From assembly GCA_963826795.1 (NCBI GenBank), contig CAWGYT010000027.1:1-64000 (forward strand): a stretch of 64,000 bases of DNA, written 5' to 3'. The position numbers and the translations under genes were made by a program. The stretch is from CAWGYT01 sp963826795 (GTDB lineage: Bacteria; Planctomycetota; Planctomycetia; Pirellulales; Pirellulaceae). Every line of letters starts with the position of its first letter. Positions within the stretch are counted from its first letter, which is position 1. Of the stretch, positions 1-10,200 are shown in pieces. A model generated the notes under the pieces. It was not told the origin of the DNA. It made no database searches and was given only the letters and a program-made list of their open reading frames with translations.

Positions 1-127
1 GTTGAACCCGTCCCCCAGCCGATCTCGCCATGCAGGCCTCGCATCCACGCCGCGCCACCCCCGCTCTCCGCGAGCGGGGCTACGCAACGGAAGAAACAGG
101 ATTGAGACGGTCTGAAAAAGTCCAAAA

Positions 128-225
128 CAAGTCCAAGACGGTCTACAAACAAAACAAGTCCAAGACGGTCTACAAACAAGTCCAAGACGGTCTACAGGCT
201 CCAAACAAGTCCAAGACGGTCTACA
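128..225. repeat. four direct copies of a 20-bp repeat
   Basis: The unit caagtccaagacggtctaca occurs four times without change at 128-147, 155-174, 177-196 and 206-225. The unequal spacers are 7, 2 and 9 bp. The cluster sits in 444 bp at the window's left edge, where I recognise no gene. A hairpin with an 8-bp stem (59-66 with 72-79) lies just upstream. The spacers are far too short for a CRISPR array. Function unknown. Confidence 0.85.
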
Positions 226-444
226 GGCTCCAGAGTCATTCGGCAGCACAAGGTAGCCGCAGGCGTGTCGAACCATCTCGGACTCGAAGGAAGCAGACGT
301 GGGTCTCGTTGTTGGACACCGTCGAGAGGACATCGCCAAGCTCGACGAACATCCGCACGAGAGTGCCGGGATCGGTTAAAATGGCGAGTCTGGCGTGCGA
401 GTGGCTTGCCGCCCGATCGATGAACACCACCTTGGAGTGACGGT

Positions 445-951
445 GTGGCGTTTTATACCAGCCTCTTGTCGTTGTCTCCCCGAATTCGCCGCGATGGCGA
501 TTCTTTAGTGGTCACAACCGGCCTGGTGTCGATGGCGTTGACTTTGGGTACGTGGCGCCGCAGGCTTGAAATCAAGCCGCTTGAGCGGTCACTGTGCCTG
601 GAAGATGCCATTTGCTATTTTTGGCACAAACGGCGGACGCTTCGTTTCGACCAGGTGCAGGCCGTAACTTATGGTTACGTTGACGAGGCCGCGGCGGCGA
701 ATTGGCTTTCCTGGGGACACGATACGGTCGACAACTTCCGTGTGGGCCTGCGCCTCAAAGATGATCAAGAGATCCATTTCTTCGCCTTCTATGGCGCCGG
801 TGCGTTTCAGCACGATGGGGTTTTCCCCGACTGGTGGTTTTGGGACGAGTACTTGTTCGACGCCGTTGGGACGCAAGAGACGACGTCGCGACGGTTCGTC
901 GATTTACTTTGCAGGCTGTTCGATGTCGCCGTCATTCCGCCGAGGCCCTGA
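445..951 (+). CDS. hypothetical protein, 168 aa
   Basis: I do not recognise this family. The GTG start has a GGAG ribosome-binding site about 7 bp upstream, and the frame runs cleanly to a TGA stop. The product has no signal peptide and no convincing membrane segment. It is rich in tryptophan and phenylalanine in its second half, where alternating hydrophobic stretches suggest beta strands (around residues 60-115), so a PH-like or similar beta-barrel fold is possible but only a guess. The gene stands alone: the next gene starts 114 bp downstream behind its own candidate promoter. No function is assigned. Confidence 0.6.
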   Translation: MAFYTSLLSLSPRIRRDGDSLVVTTGLVSMALTLGTWRRRLEIKPLERSLCLEDAICYFWHKRRTLRFDQVQAVTYGYVDEAAAANWLSWGHDTVDNFRVGLRLKDDQEIHFFAFYGAGAFQHDGVFPDWWFWDEYLFDAVGTQETTSRRFVDLLCRLFDVAVIPPRP

Positions 952-1017
952 GACACAAGATTCGACGTTCCAAGTCCGAATTCGTGACGAATGTAGCACA
1001 ACGCAATCCGCAGGCAG

Positions 1018-1023
1018 TACAAT
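1018..1023 (+). promoter_or_regulatory. candidate -10 box for the Tat-exported protein gene
   Basis: TACAAT differs from the consensus by one base and lies about 43 bp before the ATG at 1066. No good -35 element is found at the usual spacing. The GGGAGG ribosome-binding site at 1055-1060 follows at a sensible distance. Confidence 0.3.
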
Positions 1024-1065
1024 GCGCTGATTGAGCGATCCCTAATCTAATTCTGGGAGGCCACC

Positions 1066-2667
1066 ATGCAGCCGTCTTATTCGCGTCGAGCATTTTTAGC
1101 GGATATTGGAGGCGCCACGCTCTTGGCAACCCTGGGCGGCGCGTCCGTGGATTTGGGATTGGTGTCGAAGGTCATGGCCGAAGAGATCGACGCGCCGTTG
1201 GAGTTCGGCGCGATGGAACCCTTGGTATGCTTGCTGCAAGAAACTCCGATCGATCGCTTGCAGCCGCTCTTAGCCGCCAAGCTACGAGACGGCACGCCGC
1301 TGAAGACGCTGGTGGCGGGTGCGGCGCTGGCCAACGCGCGGACATTTGGAGGCGAAGACTACATCGGTTTCCATACCTTCATGGCACTGGCGCCTGCGCT
1401 CAATATGTCAACCCTCATGCCCGCGGGCTCCGAGGCGCTGCCGGTCTTCAAAGTGCTGTATCGCAACACGAGTCGAATTCATGACTTCGGGGGGCGCAAA
1501 GCGGAAGTCCTCCATGCACTTCCGCCCGCACCATCGGCAAGTCAGCCCGATCCGGAAATATTGCGGTCGGCCGTTTACGCTCACGAGACCCGACAGGCTG
1601 AGAATCTGCTTGCATCGTACGTCCTCGCAACTCCACAAGGCGGCCTCGACGCCTTGCTTCCGACGGTCCAGGACAATCCCGAAGTCCACCGGACGGTCTT
1701 GCCCTACCGGGCGTGGGAAATGCAGTACCTCGTGGGAACTCAGCACGCGCTGACACTTCTGCGTCAGTCGCTACGCTATTGCCTGCGAACGTCCTCGGTC
1801 CAGGCAGTTCCAGAGATGAGCGAACAGGCCAGGATGCTGACGACGCTGTTCGATGAGTTTAGACTCCAGAACGCGCTGTCCGGAGTCCAGCGCGCCGAAG
1901 ATTCGTTCGTGGGACATCTGGCCGAGACCTTTGCGACGGCGACGCCCTCCGACGCTGCGCGGGCGGCCGCAAGCGCGTTGGCGGAGGGTTTCGGTCCGCA
2001 AACGGTTGGAGAAGCAATCTCTTTGGCGGCCAGCTTGCTGGTCTTACGCGACGGCGGGCGACTGCCTCAATGGGAAGACAAGTTGAAGCCGGCGGGCTGC
2101 GTGCACGGCGACTCGGTGGGAGTCCACGCCAGCGACGCCGCCAATGCGTGGCGAAACCTGGCGAAGGTTAGCACCGGCCGCAATCAATTCGCCTGCCTGA
2201 TCGTGGGAGCCTGGCAAGTGGCCCGCGATCGATTGGCGTCCCCGAACCTCATGGCGGAGGCGCTGCCTGCCAAACATCAGCTCGATCGACTGACCGAAAC
2301 CGATCCGGACCTCTTGCTGGCGGCGCTCGACGACTCCATCCAAAACAATCTTCAAGGACATGCCACCGCGATTGTATCTCGTTACGGTCAACTCATGCTG
2401 CCGGCTGACCGATTGTTCGCGCACCTTGTTCGATACGCGGTGAGCGAAGATGGGGCGCTGCATGCCGAGAAGTATTTCCAAACCGTATGGGCCGATTTCC
2501 ACGCGACGCGCCCGTCGCTACGGTGGCGGCACTTAATGTCGCTGGCCAGGGTGACCGCCAGCGAGTATGGAACGCCAGCCGCCGGCCAAAATGAAGCGCG
2601 GGAACTGCTGAAGCTGACCGGATCGCGAGGGGTCGGAAAAAGCGGTCACGGCGTAGTTCTGGCGTAG
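1066..2667 (+). CDS. Tat-exported hypothetical protein, 533 aa
   Basis: The N-terminus has a twin-arginine signal (SRRAFL followed by a hydrophobic, glycine/alanine-rich stretch to about residue 38), so the folded protein is probably exported, possibly with a cofactor. The rest reads as almost entirely alpha-helical, with alanine- and leucine-rich repeats. Conserved-looking patches rich in His and Asp occur near residue 345 (CVHGD, then HASDAAN). I do not recognise a named domain; proteins of this general type are common but uncharacterised in planctomycetes. The start is supported by GGGAGG five bases before the ATG. The following NHL gene begins about 270 bp downstream with its own ribosome-binding site, so an operon is possible but not shown. 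Confidence 0.8.
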   Translation: MQPSYSRRAFLADIGGATLLATLGGASVDLGLVSKVMAEEIDAPLEFGAMEPLVCLLQETPIDRLQPLLAAKLRDGTPLKTLVAGAALANARTFGGEDYIGFHTFMALAPALNMSTLMPAGSEALPVFKVLYRNTSRIHDFGGRKAEVLHALPPAPSASQPDPEILRSAVYAHETRQAENLLASYVLATPQGGLDALLPTVQDNPEVHRTVLPYRAWEMQYLVGTQHALTLLRQSLRYCLRTSSVQAVPEMSEQARMLTTLFDEFRLQNALSGVQRAEDSFVGHLAETFATATPSDAARAAASALAEGFGPQTVGEAISLAASLLVLRDGGRLPQWEDKLKPAGCVHGDSVGVHASDAANAWRNLAKVSTGRNQFACLIVGAWQVARDRLASPNLMAEALPAKHQLDRLTETDPDLLLAALDDSIQNNLQGHATAIVSRYGQLMLPADRLFAHLVRYAVSEDGALHAEKYFQTVWADFHATRPSLRWRHLMSLARVTASEYGTPAAGQNEARELLKLTGSRGVGKSGHGVVLA

Positions 2668-2934
2668 CCCTCCCGAGACGATTCCCCTGCTTTACAATTG
2701 CACTGGGTCAGCGCCTGTGCCGCCCCGCGCATCGTGCCCGCAAGGACGCCGAACCACGGTTTCGTCACTTGCTTCCGAGTTGAAGCCGAGTTGACTTGGC
2801 GAGACATCGGAAAGCCGCAGCACGCGTTTCTCAGCCAGTCGGGCGCGGAGCTCGGGCCGTATCGGCACGGACCTGCAGAGTGGCGCGCCGATTGCACGCT
2901 CAGGCATTCAAGCCCCTTAGCCTGGAGGTGTGCC

Positions 2935-5493
2935 ATGCGACCGCTCATCTTACTTATCGCATGCCTTGTCGTTCCGGCAACGTGCTGCCGCGCCGCGGAG
3001 TCGATCTCACCCGAACCGCAAATCGTTCTGAATCGACCGTGGACGCTGGACGGCGTCCTGCGGCACACGGAGTTGTACAACACGGGCTACGCGCGGCACG
3101 CCGCCGTTCGCCTTGCTGCGCTGGTTGGCGAAGCAGAGAGGAACCGAGTTCTCCGCAGCTTGTGGTGGATTTACCCCCCAGACGACCTCGGTCCCGAGGT
3201 GAACTTGTTCAGCTTCGCGGGCGGGGCCTTGGCGCTCCACGAGAGCCTGCAGCGAGATCAAATGTTCGGCACGGAGGAGCAGCGTGCCGAATTCGACGAG
3301 TTTCAGAACATGATCTGGGATCTGGATCAAATCGCCTTTCGCGATGACCGACTCGTCGGTGACGGAGGACCTGCGGTGGATGCGATCTTGCTGCATCCGC
3401 GCGATGTCGGCGTCGATGCGGAGGGAAATCTTTGGGTCCTGGACTGGGGACACGCTCGGGTCCGCCGGATCGATCAGCAGGGCGTGATTGCGACGCTGTT
3501 CAAAGGAGAATCGCCAGCTGCGCTGCGAAGTGGAATCGCCGTCAACCCAGACGGTGAGATCTGCATCGCGGACACGGTTGGCAATCGCATCCTGCAAGCG
3601 GACAAACGAGGGCAGGTGGAAGTGATCCGACAGAGCGATCCGATGTGGTTGGAGATAGAGCGGGAGGATTCGGAATTCGACTTTGTCGAGGAGGAAGACT
3701 TTGTCGAGGAGGAAGAAGGTCCCGCGGCGCCCGAGACAAGTCTTTGCGAGTCAGTCGCCGTCGATCGTCAGGGAGCCGCGTATGTCGTGCAACGACTACG
3801 CAACGAGAACCGGATTCTTAGACTTCAGCCGAACGGAGCCACTTCCGTCGTCGCCACGTTTGCTTCTCGAGAAAACGCGCTCGGCGCCGGGGACGAATCG
3901 ATGGAACCAGCGCGGCTACTCCGCTTGCATCATCCCGAAATGATTACTCAGGATCGCGCAGGGAATATCTACTTTACTGAGCGATACACGCAATGCGTCA
4001 AGAAGCTCAGCGTCGGTGGACACATTTCGATCATTGCCGGCCAAGCGCAACGGCCACCCGATCCGTGGCGACCGTACCGAATCCCACTGGCGGAGGCATC
4101 GGGAGGTGATGGTGGCCCCGCAACTCAGGCTCGGCTGCTTCGACCCAGTGGGCTGGTGACCGACGAGGTCGGCAATCTCTACATTAGCGATGCACTGGAT
4201 CATTGCGTTCGCAAAGTGGATCGATCCGGTCGCATCCAAACGGTTGCTGGCACGGCGATTCCAGGTTTCTCTGGCGACGGCGGTCCCGCGACCAGCGCCC
4301 GGTTGACGGTTCCCCGCGGGCTGGCGATCGACCAGGCCGGCAACCTGTATATCGCCGACGAGGGAAATCACCGGGTTCGCAAGGTTGCTCTCAACGGGAC
4401 CATCTCCAGCGTTGCGGGCAGTGGAGTGGTCGTGACCGACCCGCGGGAGCAGCTCAGGGAACTCGGATTCATGGGCGAGGATCTGGAGTTGCCGGATGAA
4501 GACTTCACGGATGAAGACTTCACGGACGAAGAGTTCACGGATGAAGACGTATCGGATGAAGCAGCACGCGAACGACTGAGTGCCGAAGAGGCGATGCGCG
4601 GCCCGCAGCTGCCGAGTCATCCGTTTCGTGAAATGTTGGAGGGACGAAAGCCAGACGTCTCGGTGCTGGCCGCCACCGTTCCCCACGACTTCTACTACGT
4701 CCGCTTTCGATCGCTGAGTGACCTGTTTCGTGTCGCCGACTACGCCGAGCGCGTTGGAGCTCATCTTCGTAGTCAGGCATTAAGTCAAGCGTTCTCCGGC
4801 GACCGAATCGCCTTTCTGCGAGACCAGTTGGCGTTGACGGACGACCTTTCTTCCCAACCGGTCCAGGACGTTGTTGTGGCGGGCAGCGATCTCTTTTGGG
4901 AGTTAGGAAGTGATGTCACGGTCCTCGTGCACTGGCGAGAGGGGTCGTCGGGCGCACAGGAATGGACTGCGGATCTCACTCGCTTTCTGCAACGTCATCC
5001 CGACGTGACCCAACAGTCAGGCTCGTATCAAGGCGTCGCGTACACGCACTGCTCGACACCGGACCACCGGATCGAGGCCTTCGCGGCGGAACTTGTGAAC
5101 GAGGGAATCTCAATCCGAAGCAATAGCGAAACGGCCCTGCATCGGTTGATTGACACGTGGAACTCGTCCCGCGTGCACGACGGAGCGTCGCTCTCGCTGG
5201 CAGGCAGCGACGACTTCCTGTACATGCGGACGTTGCTGCCGAAGGATGCCGACCAGGAAGATGGCATGATCTTCCTGTCCGACGCCTTTATTCGCGCAAG
5301 TTGGCCCCGACAAGCGAATCAAGCAGCAGCGACGACTTATCTGCTACGACGGCTTGCGAACCGTCCAAGACGCGGCGCTCCTTTACCGTACTCAAACCGG
5401 AGAATCGCCTCGGAGTCTGTCGCAACTGGTCGAATCGGGATACTTATCGGCCAGCTTCTCGACCGACGTTCCGCCCTGTCCCGATGGAGGTGA
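2935..5493 (+). CDS. secreted NHL-repeat beta-propeller protein, N-terminal part (frameshifted)
   Basis: The ATG at 2935 is preceded by GGAGG at 2924-2928 and begins a signal peptide (hydrophobic stretch ending near CCRAAES); the open frame extends further upstream but without a ribosome-binding site. Several NHL/SMP-30-like blades follow, marked by the GDGGPA motif near residues 141, 395 and 450 and by paired LYIAD and VRKV strands. An acidic repeat (DEDFT-type, 4495-4554) comes next, then a mixed domain. The last roughly 65 codons of this frame are probably artefactual: a family-like sequence continues in another frame from about 5297, which is consistent with one extra base near 5296 (DAFIR then QVGPDK). 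The intact product would be about 1337 aa. It is likely a periplasmic scaffold or binding protein; no enzyme active site is evident. Confidence 0.75.
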   Translation: MRPLILLIACLVVPATCCRAAESISPEPQIVLNRPWTLDGVLRHTELYNTGYARHAAVRLAALVGEAERNRVLRSLWWIYPPDDLGPEVNLFSFAGGALALHESLQRDQMFGTEEQRAEFDEFQNMIWDLDQIAFRDDRLVGDGGPAVDAILLHPRDVGVDAEGNLWVLDWGHARVRRIDQQGVIATLFKGESPAALRSGIAVNPDGEICIADTVGNRILQADKRGQVEVIRQSDPMWLEIEREDSEFDFVEEEDFVEEEEGPAAPETSLCESVAVDRQGAAYVVQRLRNENRILRLQPNGATSVVATFASRENALGAGDESMEPARLLRLHHPEMITQDRAGNIYFTERYTQCVKKLSVGGHISIIAGQAQRPPDPWRPYRIPLAEASGGDGGPATQARLLRPSGLVTDEVGNLYISDALDHCVRKVDRSGRIQTVAGTAIPGFSGDGGPATSARLTVPRGLAIDQAGNLYIADEGNHRVRKVALNGTISSVAGSGVVVTDPREQLRELGFMGEDLELPDEDFTDEDFTDEEFTDEDVSDEAARERLSAEEAMRGPQLPSHPFREMLEGRKPDVSVLAATVPHDFYYVRFRSLSDLFRVADYAERVGAHLRSQALSQAFSGDRIAFLRDQLALTDDLSSQPVQDVVVAGSDLFWELGSDVTVLVHWREGSSGAQEWTADLTRFLQRHPDVTQQSGSYQGVAYTHCSTPDHRIEAFAAELVNEGISIRSNSETALHRLIDTWNSSRVHDGASLSLAGSDDFLYMRTLLPKDADQEDGMIFLSDAFIRASWPRQANQAAATTYLLRRLANRPRRGAPLPYSNRRIASESVATGRIGILIGQLLDRRSALSRWR

Positions 5494-6949
5494 GCCGAGA
5501 TTACTGCCAGACGGTCTGAGCGTGGCGTGTCGCGTGCACGGAAGTACCGAATGGATGAAGCCCTGCAGTGACATCTCGTTGGATCACGCTACACCCGCGG
5601 AAATGCAGCACTACGCCGAGTTTGTCGAGCGGTACAGTCGCCTCTGGGAGGAGTACTTCGACCCGGTCGGCATCCGCATCAAGCTCACGCCCGCGTCCTA
5701 CCGGCTCGAGACCGTGATCTTGCCGTTGGTAAGAAACAGCATCTATGAAGGCTTGCTGGGGGTACTGAGCGACGACGCGACGCCGTTGAACGCAAACACG
5801 TTGCCCGGCGAAACGGTTTTGGGCGTGGCGGCGAGGTTGGATAAGCAACGACTGATCTTTCTCGCGATGAACTTGGCAGACATGCCACCCGGTTGGGAAC
5901 CCGACGCGGCATCGTACACGGAAGAAGCTCAGCGCGTAATCGGCCAATTGACGGAGGAGCAGATTGCGACCGCCCTCGACGAGCAGTTTGCCAGTTGGCT
6001 GAGTCTGAGCCCGACAGTCAGCACGTGGGGAGAGCGATTTGGCTTTGGCGACTTCCTGCTCAAGGGATTGGGCGACGAGGTGGGCTTCTACGTCTGCGAT
6101 GCAAGGCCCAACTTCAGCTTCAACTGGTCTGAATTCGCAGGGAGGATCCTCAGTCGGGGTGGATTCGATGCAGCCTGGATGGGCTCAATCGTCTCGTCGG
6201 TTGCCGCTCCCGTGTACGTCACGCTCTCGGTTCAGGATCGCGACGTCGTGGACGAGTTCCTGCGGCGGATGGATCCCTGGGTGGCTCGAATGACGCAGCA
6301 CGAGGTCGATGATTTCATTCCGATTCGCTATCACTATTCGATTTCACAACTCGAGGGTCACGCGATTCGAAGTCTCGGCATGGACGTCGCAGGAATCGGC
6401 CTGCGGTGCTTTGTGACGCGTCTCGACGACACGCTCTACATCGCGTCGCAGGTGGAACTCGTTCGCGAGCTGATTGACGCGAACCGGAACCAGCAACCAT
6501 CCGAGCCGCCAGGCGGCACGGCGGAATCCGGACACCTGCAGGCATGGATGTGGCCTCAGCTGCGGAAGCAATCCGAGGCGAGCGAATCGTTTCAGAGTGC
6601 GGCGGCCGACGAGCGGGCCTGCCACCACAATCTCGCGCCGCTGACTGAAGTGGCCCGCGCGGGCTTTGGCGACTCGATCGACGACACGGTGGACAAAGCG
6701 TACCTGCGCGACGGCGTGCGTTACGCATGTCCGTCCGGAGGACGGTACGTTTACGAAATCAACGCCAGCGAGCCGACCGTCAAGTGCACGCTGCACGGAA
6801 GCGTGTTGGAGCCGCGCCAGCCTTTGGCCCCGCCGGAGGCCAGTAACGCCGCGAAATTGTCCGCCGAGTTGGGCGAGATCGAGGCATCGGTCAAACTGAC
6901 ACCCGAAGGCTTGCGGGCGGTGCTGACAATTCAGCGGCACTCCGATTAA
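5354..6949 (+). CDS. C-terminal part of the NHL-repeat protein (out of frame)
   Basis: This frame carries on the preceding protein: the readable peptide before the first candidate start (RRLICYDGLRTVQDAALLY) joins smoothly to the upstream frame. A TTG at 5354 is the first possible start, with no ribosome-binding site, so independent translation is doubtful. The region begins with a segment like the TGxxPxSLxxLxxxGYL stretch seen in prepilin-like and other planctomycete proteins, with paired cysteines near CPDG and ACRVHG. A second segment near the C-terminus has the same layout (LRDGVRYACPSGGRYVY then CTLHG). The middle is a long mixed alpha/beta region. Function unknown. Confidence 0.6.
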   Translation: MRTVQDAALLYRTQTGESPRSLSQLVESGYLSASFSTDVPPCPDGGEPRLLPDGLSVACRVHGSTEWMKPCSDISLDHATPAEMQHYAEFVERYSRLWEEYFDPVGIRIKLTPASYRLETVILPLVRNSIYEGLLGVLSDDATPLNANTLPGETVLGVAARLDKQRLIFLAMNLADMPPGWEPDAASYTEEAQRVIGQLTEEQIATALDEQFASWLSLSPTVSTWGERFGFGDFLLKGLGDEVGFYVCDARPNFSFNWSEFAGRILSRGGFDAAWMGSIVSSVAAPVYVTLSVQDRDVVDEFLRRMDPWVARMTQHEVDDFIPIRYHYSISQLEGHAIRSLGMDVAGIGLRCFVTRLDDTLYIASQVELVRELIDANRNQQPSEPPGGTAESGHLQAWMWPQLRKQSEASESFQSAAADERACHHNLAPLTEVARAGFGDSIDDTVDKAYLRDGVRYACPSGGRYVYEINASEPTVKCTLHGSVLEPRQPLAPPEASNAAKLSAELGEIEASVKLTPEGLRAVLTIQRHSD

Positions 6950-7272
6950 GTCGCTCGAGTCGCGGCGCATGCCTTTGCGCGTCACACGGGCACAGCCGGC
7001 CTCGCATCACCGCTCTTGGATGATCCAAGACGCACGAGGCGCGCCACGCCGCGCTTCAAGCAAGAAGAATCGAATAGTTAAGTCGTGAATTCAAACGTGG
7101 ATTTTGGTATAATGCGGGCCGCGCATTCAACGACGAAAGCCTCCGCGGCTTTTTCGTCCGACCCGCCCTGGCTTCCCGCCTTTTGAAGCGCCTGTGCGAT
7201 CTTCGTCTTGTTCGCTCGTGGGCTTGAACCGCTCCGACGAACGCGACCGCAAATCGAAGGGAGGCCCTGGCC
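6950..7272 (+). promoter_or_regulatory. intergenic region: extended -10 promoter and structured leader
   Basis: These 323 bp hold no gene. An extended -10 element, TGGTATAAT, lies at 7105-7113 with no clear -35, which is normal for the extended class. A hairpin follows: 7132-7141 pairs with 7147-7158 (GAAAGCC with GGCTTT, plus a 2-base bulge) around a 5-base loop, ending in a short T run at 7150-7154. This could act as an attenuator or leader structure. GGGAGG at 7259-7264 is the ribosome-binding site for the giant gene. The predicted leader is about 150 nt long. Confidence 0.55.
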
Positions 7273-10200
7273 ATGATCCGGCATGCGTTCCGCACGAAGC
7301 TTAGTAACCGATCCTGGTTACGCGTACCCCGACGTCGAAGAGTCGACGGCCCTGGCCACCCCGCCGTCCGCCGAATCATCGAATCGCTCGAACCACGTCA
7401 GCTGTTGGCGATCGATTTCCCGACGGCCGTCGCCGTGGAGCCGCTGGGAAGTCTCGTCTACAGGACGGAGGTCGCAGGTACGATCGAGGTAGCTGGCGTC
7501 TCGGAGACGTTGCGCATCGATCTCAACTCGGGTCAATCGTTCTCCTTACAGGTCGAATCCGATCAGAACCTTCGACCGTCCGTGAACGTGTTTGATCCAA
7601 CAGGACGGTTGATCGCTCAAGCCCCGGTGTCTCCTGACGACACTCCCTTGTGGGTGCAATCCGTCGACGTTGGTCTCGGCGGGCAGTATTCGATCGAGCT
7701 CTCCGGTGCGGCCGACACGACGGGTGGCTTCGCGGCCCAGCTCTTGATCAACGGGGCCTTCGAGGAAGAGTCGCATGGCGGACGCATGAACAATGGGATC
7801 CCGTCTGCGCAACCGGTTGCCTTGACGGCCCTCGCGGGAAGCAACGCGTTGATTGGATCCGTCATCGGGTTAGCGGATCCGGTAGGTGAGGTCAACTCGG
7901 CAACCGAGGACTTCGAATCGGGTAGCTTGTCCGCGCAATGGAACCTGGTATCGAGCACCACGGCCGGCATGATTGGTGTCAGCACCCTCGCGCCTGGCGC
8001 AGGACTCCACAGCCTATCCCTTGAGGTACCACCTGACGTCGCGATGCATCGCAACGAACCTGCCGAGGGAGTGGTTCTGGTCGTGTATGATCCGGTGACG
8101 GGCGAGTTAGCGATCGATGCCTCGCGTCCCTTGACCACGTTTCAAATGAAGTCCGCGAGTGCGATTTTCACGGGAGATCCGGCGGAGAATGTCGGTAATG
8201 GACTTTTCGATGTCGACCGCGATGATTTGATCTTCAAAATTGATCCGAGCGGCTTCGGTGACCTGACATTTGGAAACGTGGCGCCGCCGGAATTGACGCT
8301 GAGCTTCTTGAACCAGGATCTGTCCATCGACGGGTCGTTCCTTGGAGGTTCACATCCCGATTTCGAGGTGCTGATCGCGGGTGGAAATAGCAACGAAGTG
8401 ACGTATGAGTTGGATGGCAGCATCCTCCCCCAGACGCTTTCGTTTTTGCACTCTTCGGTCAACGACACTCCCGATGCCCTGCCCCCAACATTCGCAGGGA
8501 CCGCTGCCGGCGACGGGGTGGCCATCAGCTGGGATGGCGGACAAAGCTGGTCGACCGTGTTCACTCCGACTCTGGCCGATGAAGACTGGTCGTCGACTAC
8601 GATTGACTTGAGCGGTATGGAGTTCGAGGCCACGGCGCCGATCCAAATCCGCTTTCAGCAGTCCGCACTGCAGAGCGACTCGCTTGTGCGGAGGGCTTTT
8701 GATCAGATTCAAATCGACGGCATCGATGCCACGGGAGGTGATTGGTTTCGCATCACGGTCCCAGCCGACGAGATATTAACAGTGTCAGCGGCAGCGGCCG
8801 ACTCGGATGCGACGCTTCAACTCGAGTTGCGCACGATGTCAGGGGATCTCTTGGCGACCGGCGCCGAAAGCACGGCGGGTATCCAGACCATCAACGCCTA
8901 TCGCAATCCCAGCGACCAGGCGTTCCAACGGGTCTTGGTACGCGTCGCCGGCCCGGACGGGACGGCATATACGATGACGGTCGGCGCGGGGGCCACGGTT
9001 GAGTTCGGCCAGTTCGACGAGTCATCTTGGACTCGATTTGGCGCGCTTGTCGGCTACGTGGACCCGGCGCATCCGGATGAATTCCTTTCGCCACCCCGCG
9101 GCGCGCGGGTTGTCGGCCAAGCCATCCATCCAGGTGCGGGCCAGGCGGAGAACAACCTTACCCTGGCCATGTCCATCGCCAACGCGGCCGGCACGACGTT
9201 GTCCGAAGGCGTTCTTCTCGGTGATGGCGTGAGCGTGTCGCAGCTCGTTCCACCCAACGCCCATTCGCTGCGGATTCAAGCGGCTGCGAATACCTCGGGT
9301 GAATATCTGGTGACGAGCAGCAGACTTTCGAATCCGACGATCAACCAGGCAGTCGCCCTGATCAATCAAGAATCGACGGCAATCACGCTGCGGTTTGACC
9401 GCACGCTGCTGCGCACTCCGGGAAGCTCAAGCTTCGCATTGCAAGGTCAACCGGTTCCAGAATCCCGAATTTCTCAGGTCGACGGCCGGACGGTGGTCTT
9501 GTCGCTCGACGAACCGTTACTGGATGCGACCTACGATGTGGACTATGTCGTGCAGGACGCCGAGTTCCGCACGCTCACCGGCCGCGCAGCGTTCACGGTC
9601 GATCGCAGCGGCCCGCGCGTCCTCTTCACGTCAGTGCCCGAGGGCGGATTGGTGTCGAATCGCCGATTCACGCTGGAGATTCAATTTGATGATTCGCTCG
9701 ACACGCTCCACTTGGACACCGGCGACGTGGAGTTGGTCGGACAAGCTTCCGGGCCAATCAGCGTGACGTCCGTTCACGTCGAGGACAACAATCGTCTTGT
9801 GATTCGCGTCGACGATCTGCCCGCGGACGAATACATGCTGACTCTGCGCAGTGCTCCCGACGCGATCCAGAACCAGTCGGGTTTCATTCTGGACGGTGAG
9901 CCCGGTGCGTTGCCGAGCGGGGATGGCGTCTCGGGTGGCGACTTTGTGCTTTCGTTTGTCAACTTGCCGGAGTTGCAAACGATCGATTTTCGGCCGCTCG
10001 GTGATCGCGTCTATCCCAGCTGGACCGCAACGGTCGGTGGGGCCCTATCGAGTCCGAACGACGCTCAGTTTTTTGACCTGCCATTCCATTCTCCCCAACA
10101 GCTCGCGATCAACTTTCAAGCGTCCGGAAACCTGGCGCCGCGGATCGAGATCAAGACCAACGCGGGCGAAGTCGTGGCCAGCGTCCAAGCGACCGCGGGT

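Noticed and set aside
128..225. CRISPR array at the left edge
   Set aside because: Spacers are only 2-9 bp and irregular; repeats are 20 bp; there are no cas genes.
30..440. 136-residue open frame across the repeat cluster
   Set aside because: It is built largely from the 20-bp repeats, with no ribosome-binding site and no recognisable protein pattern.
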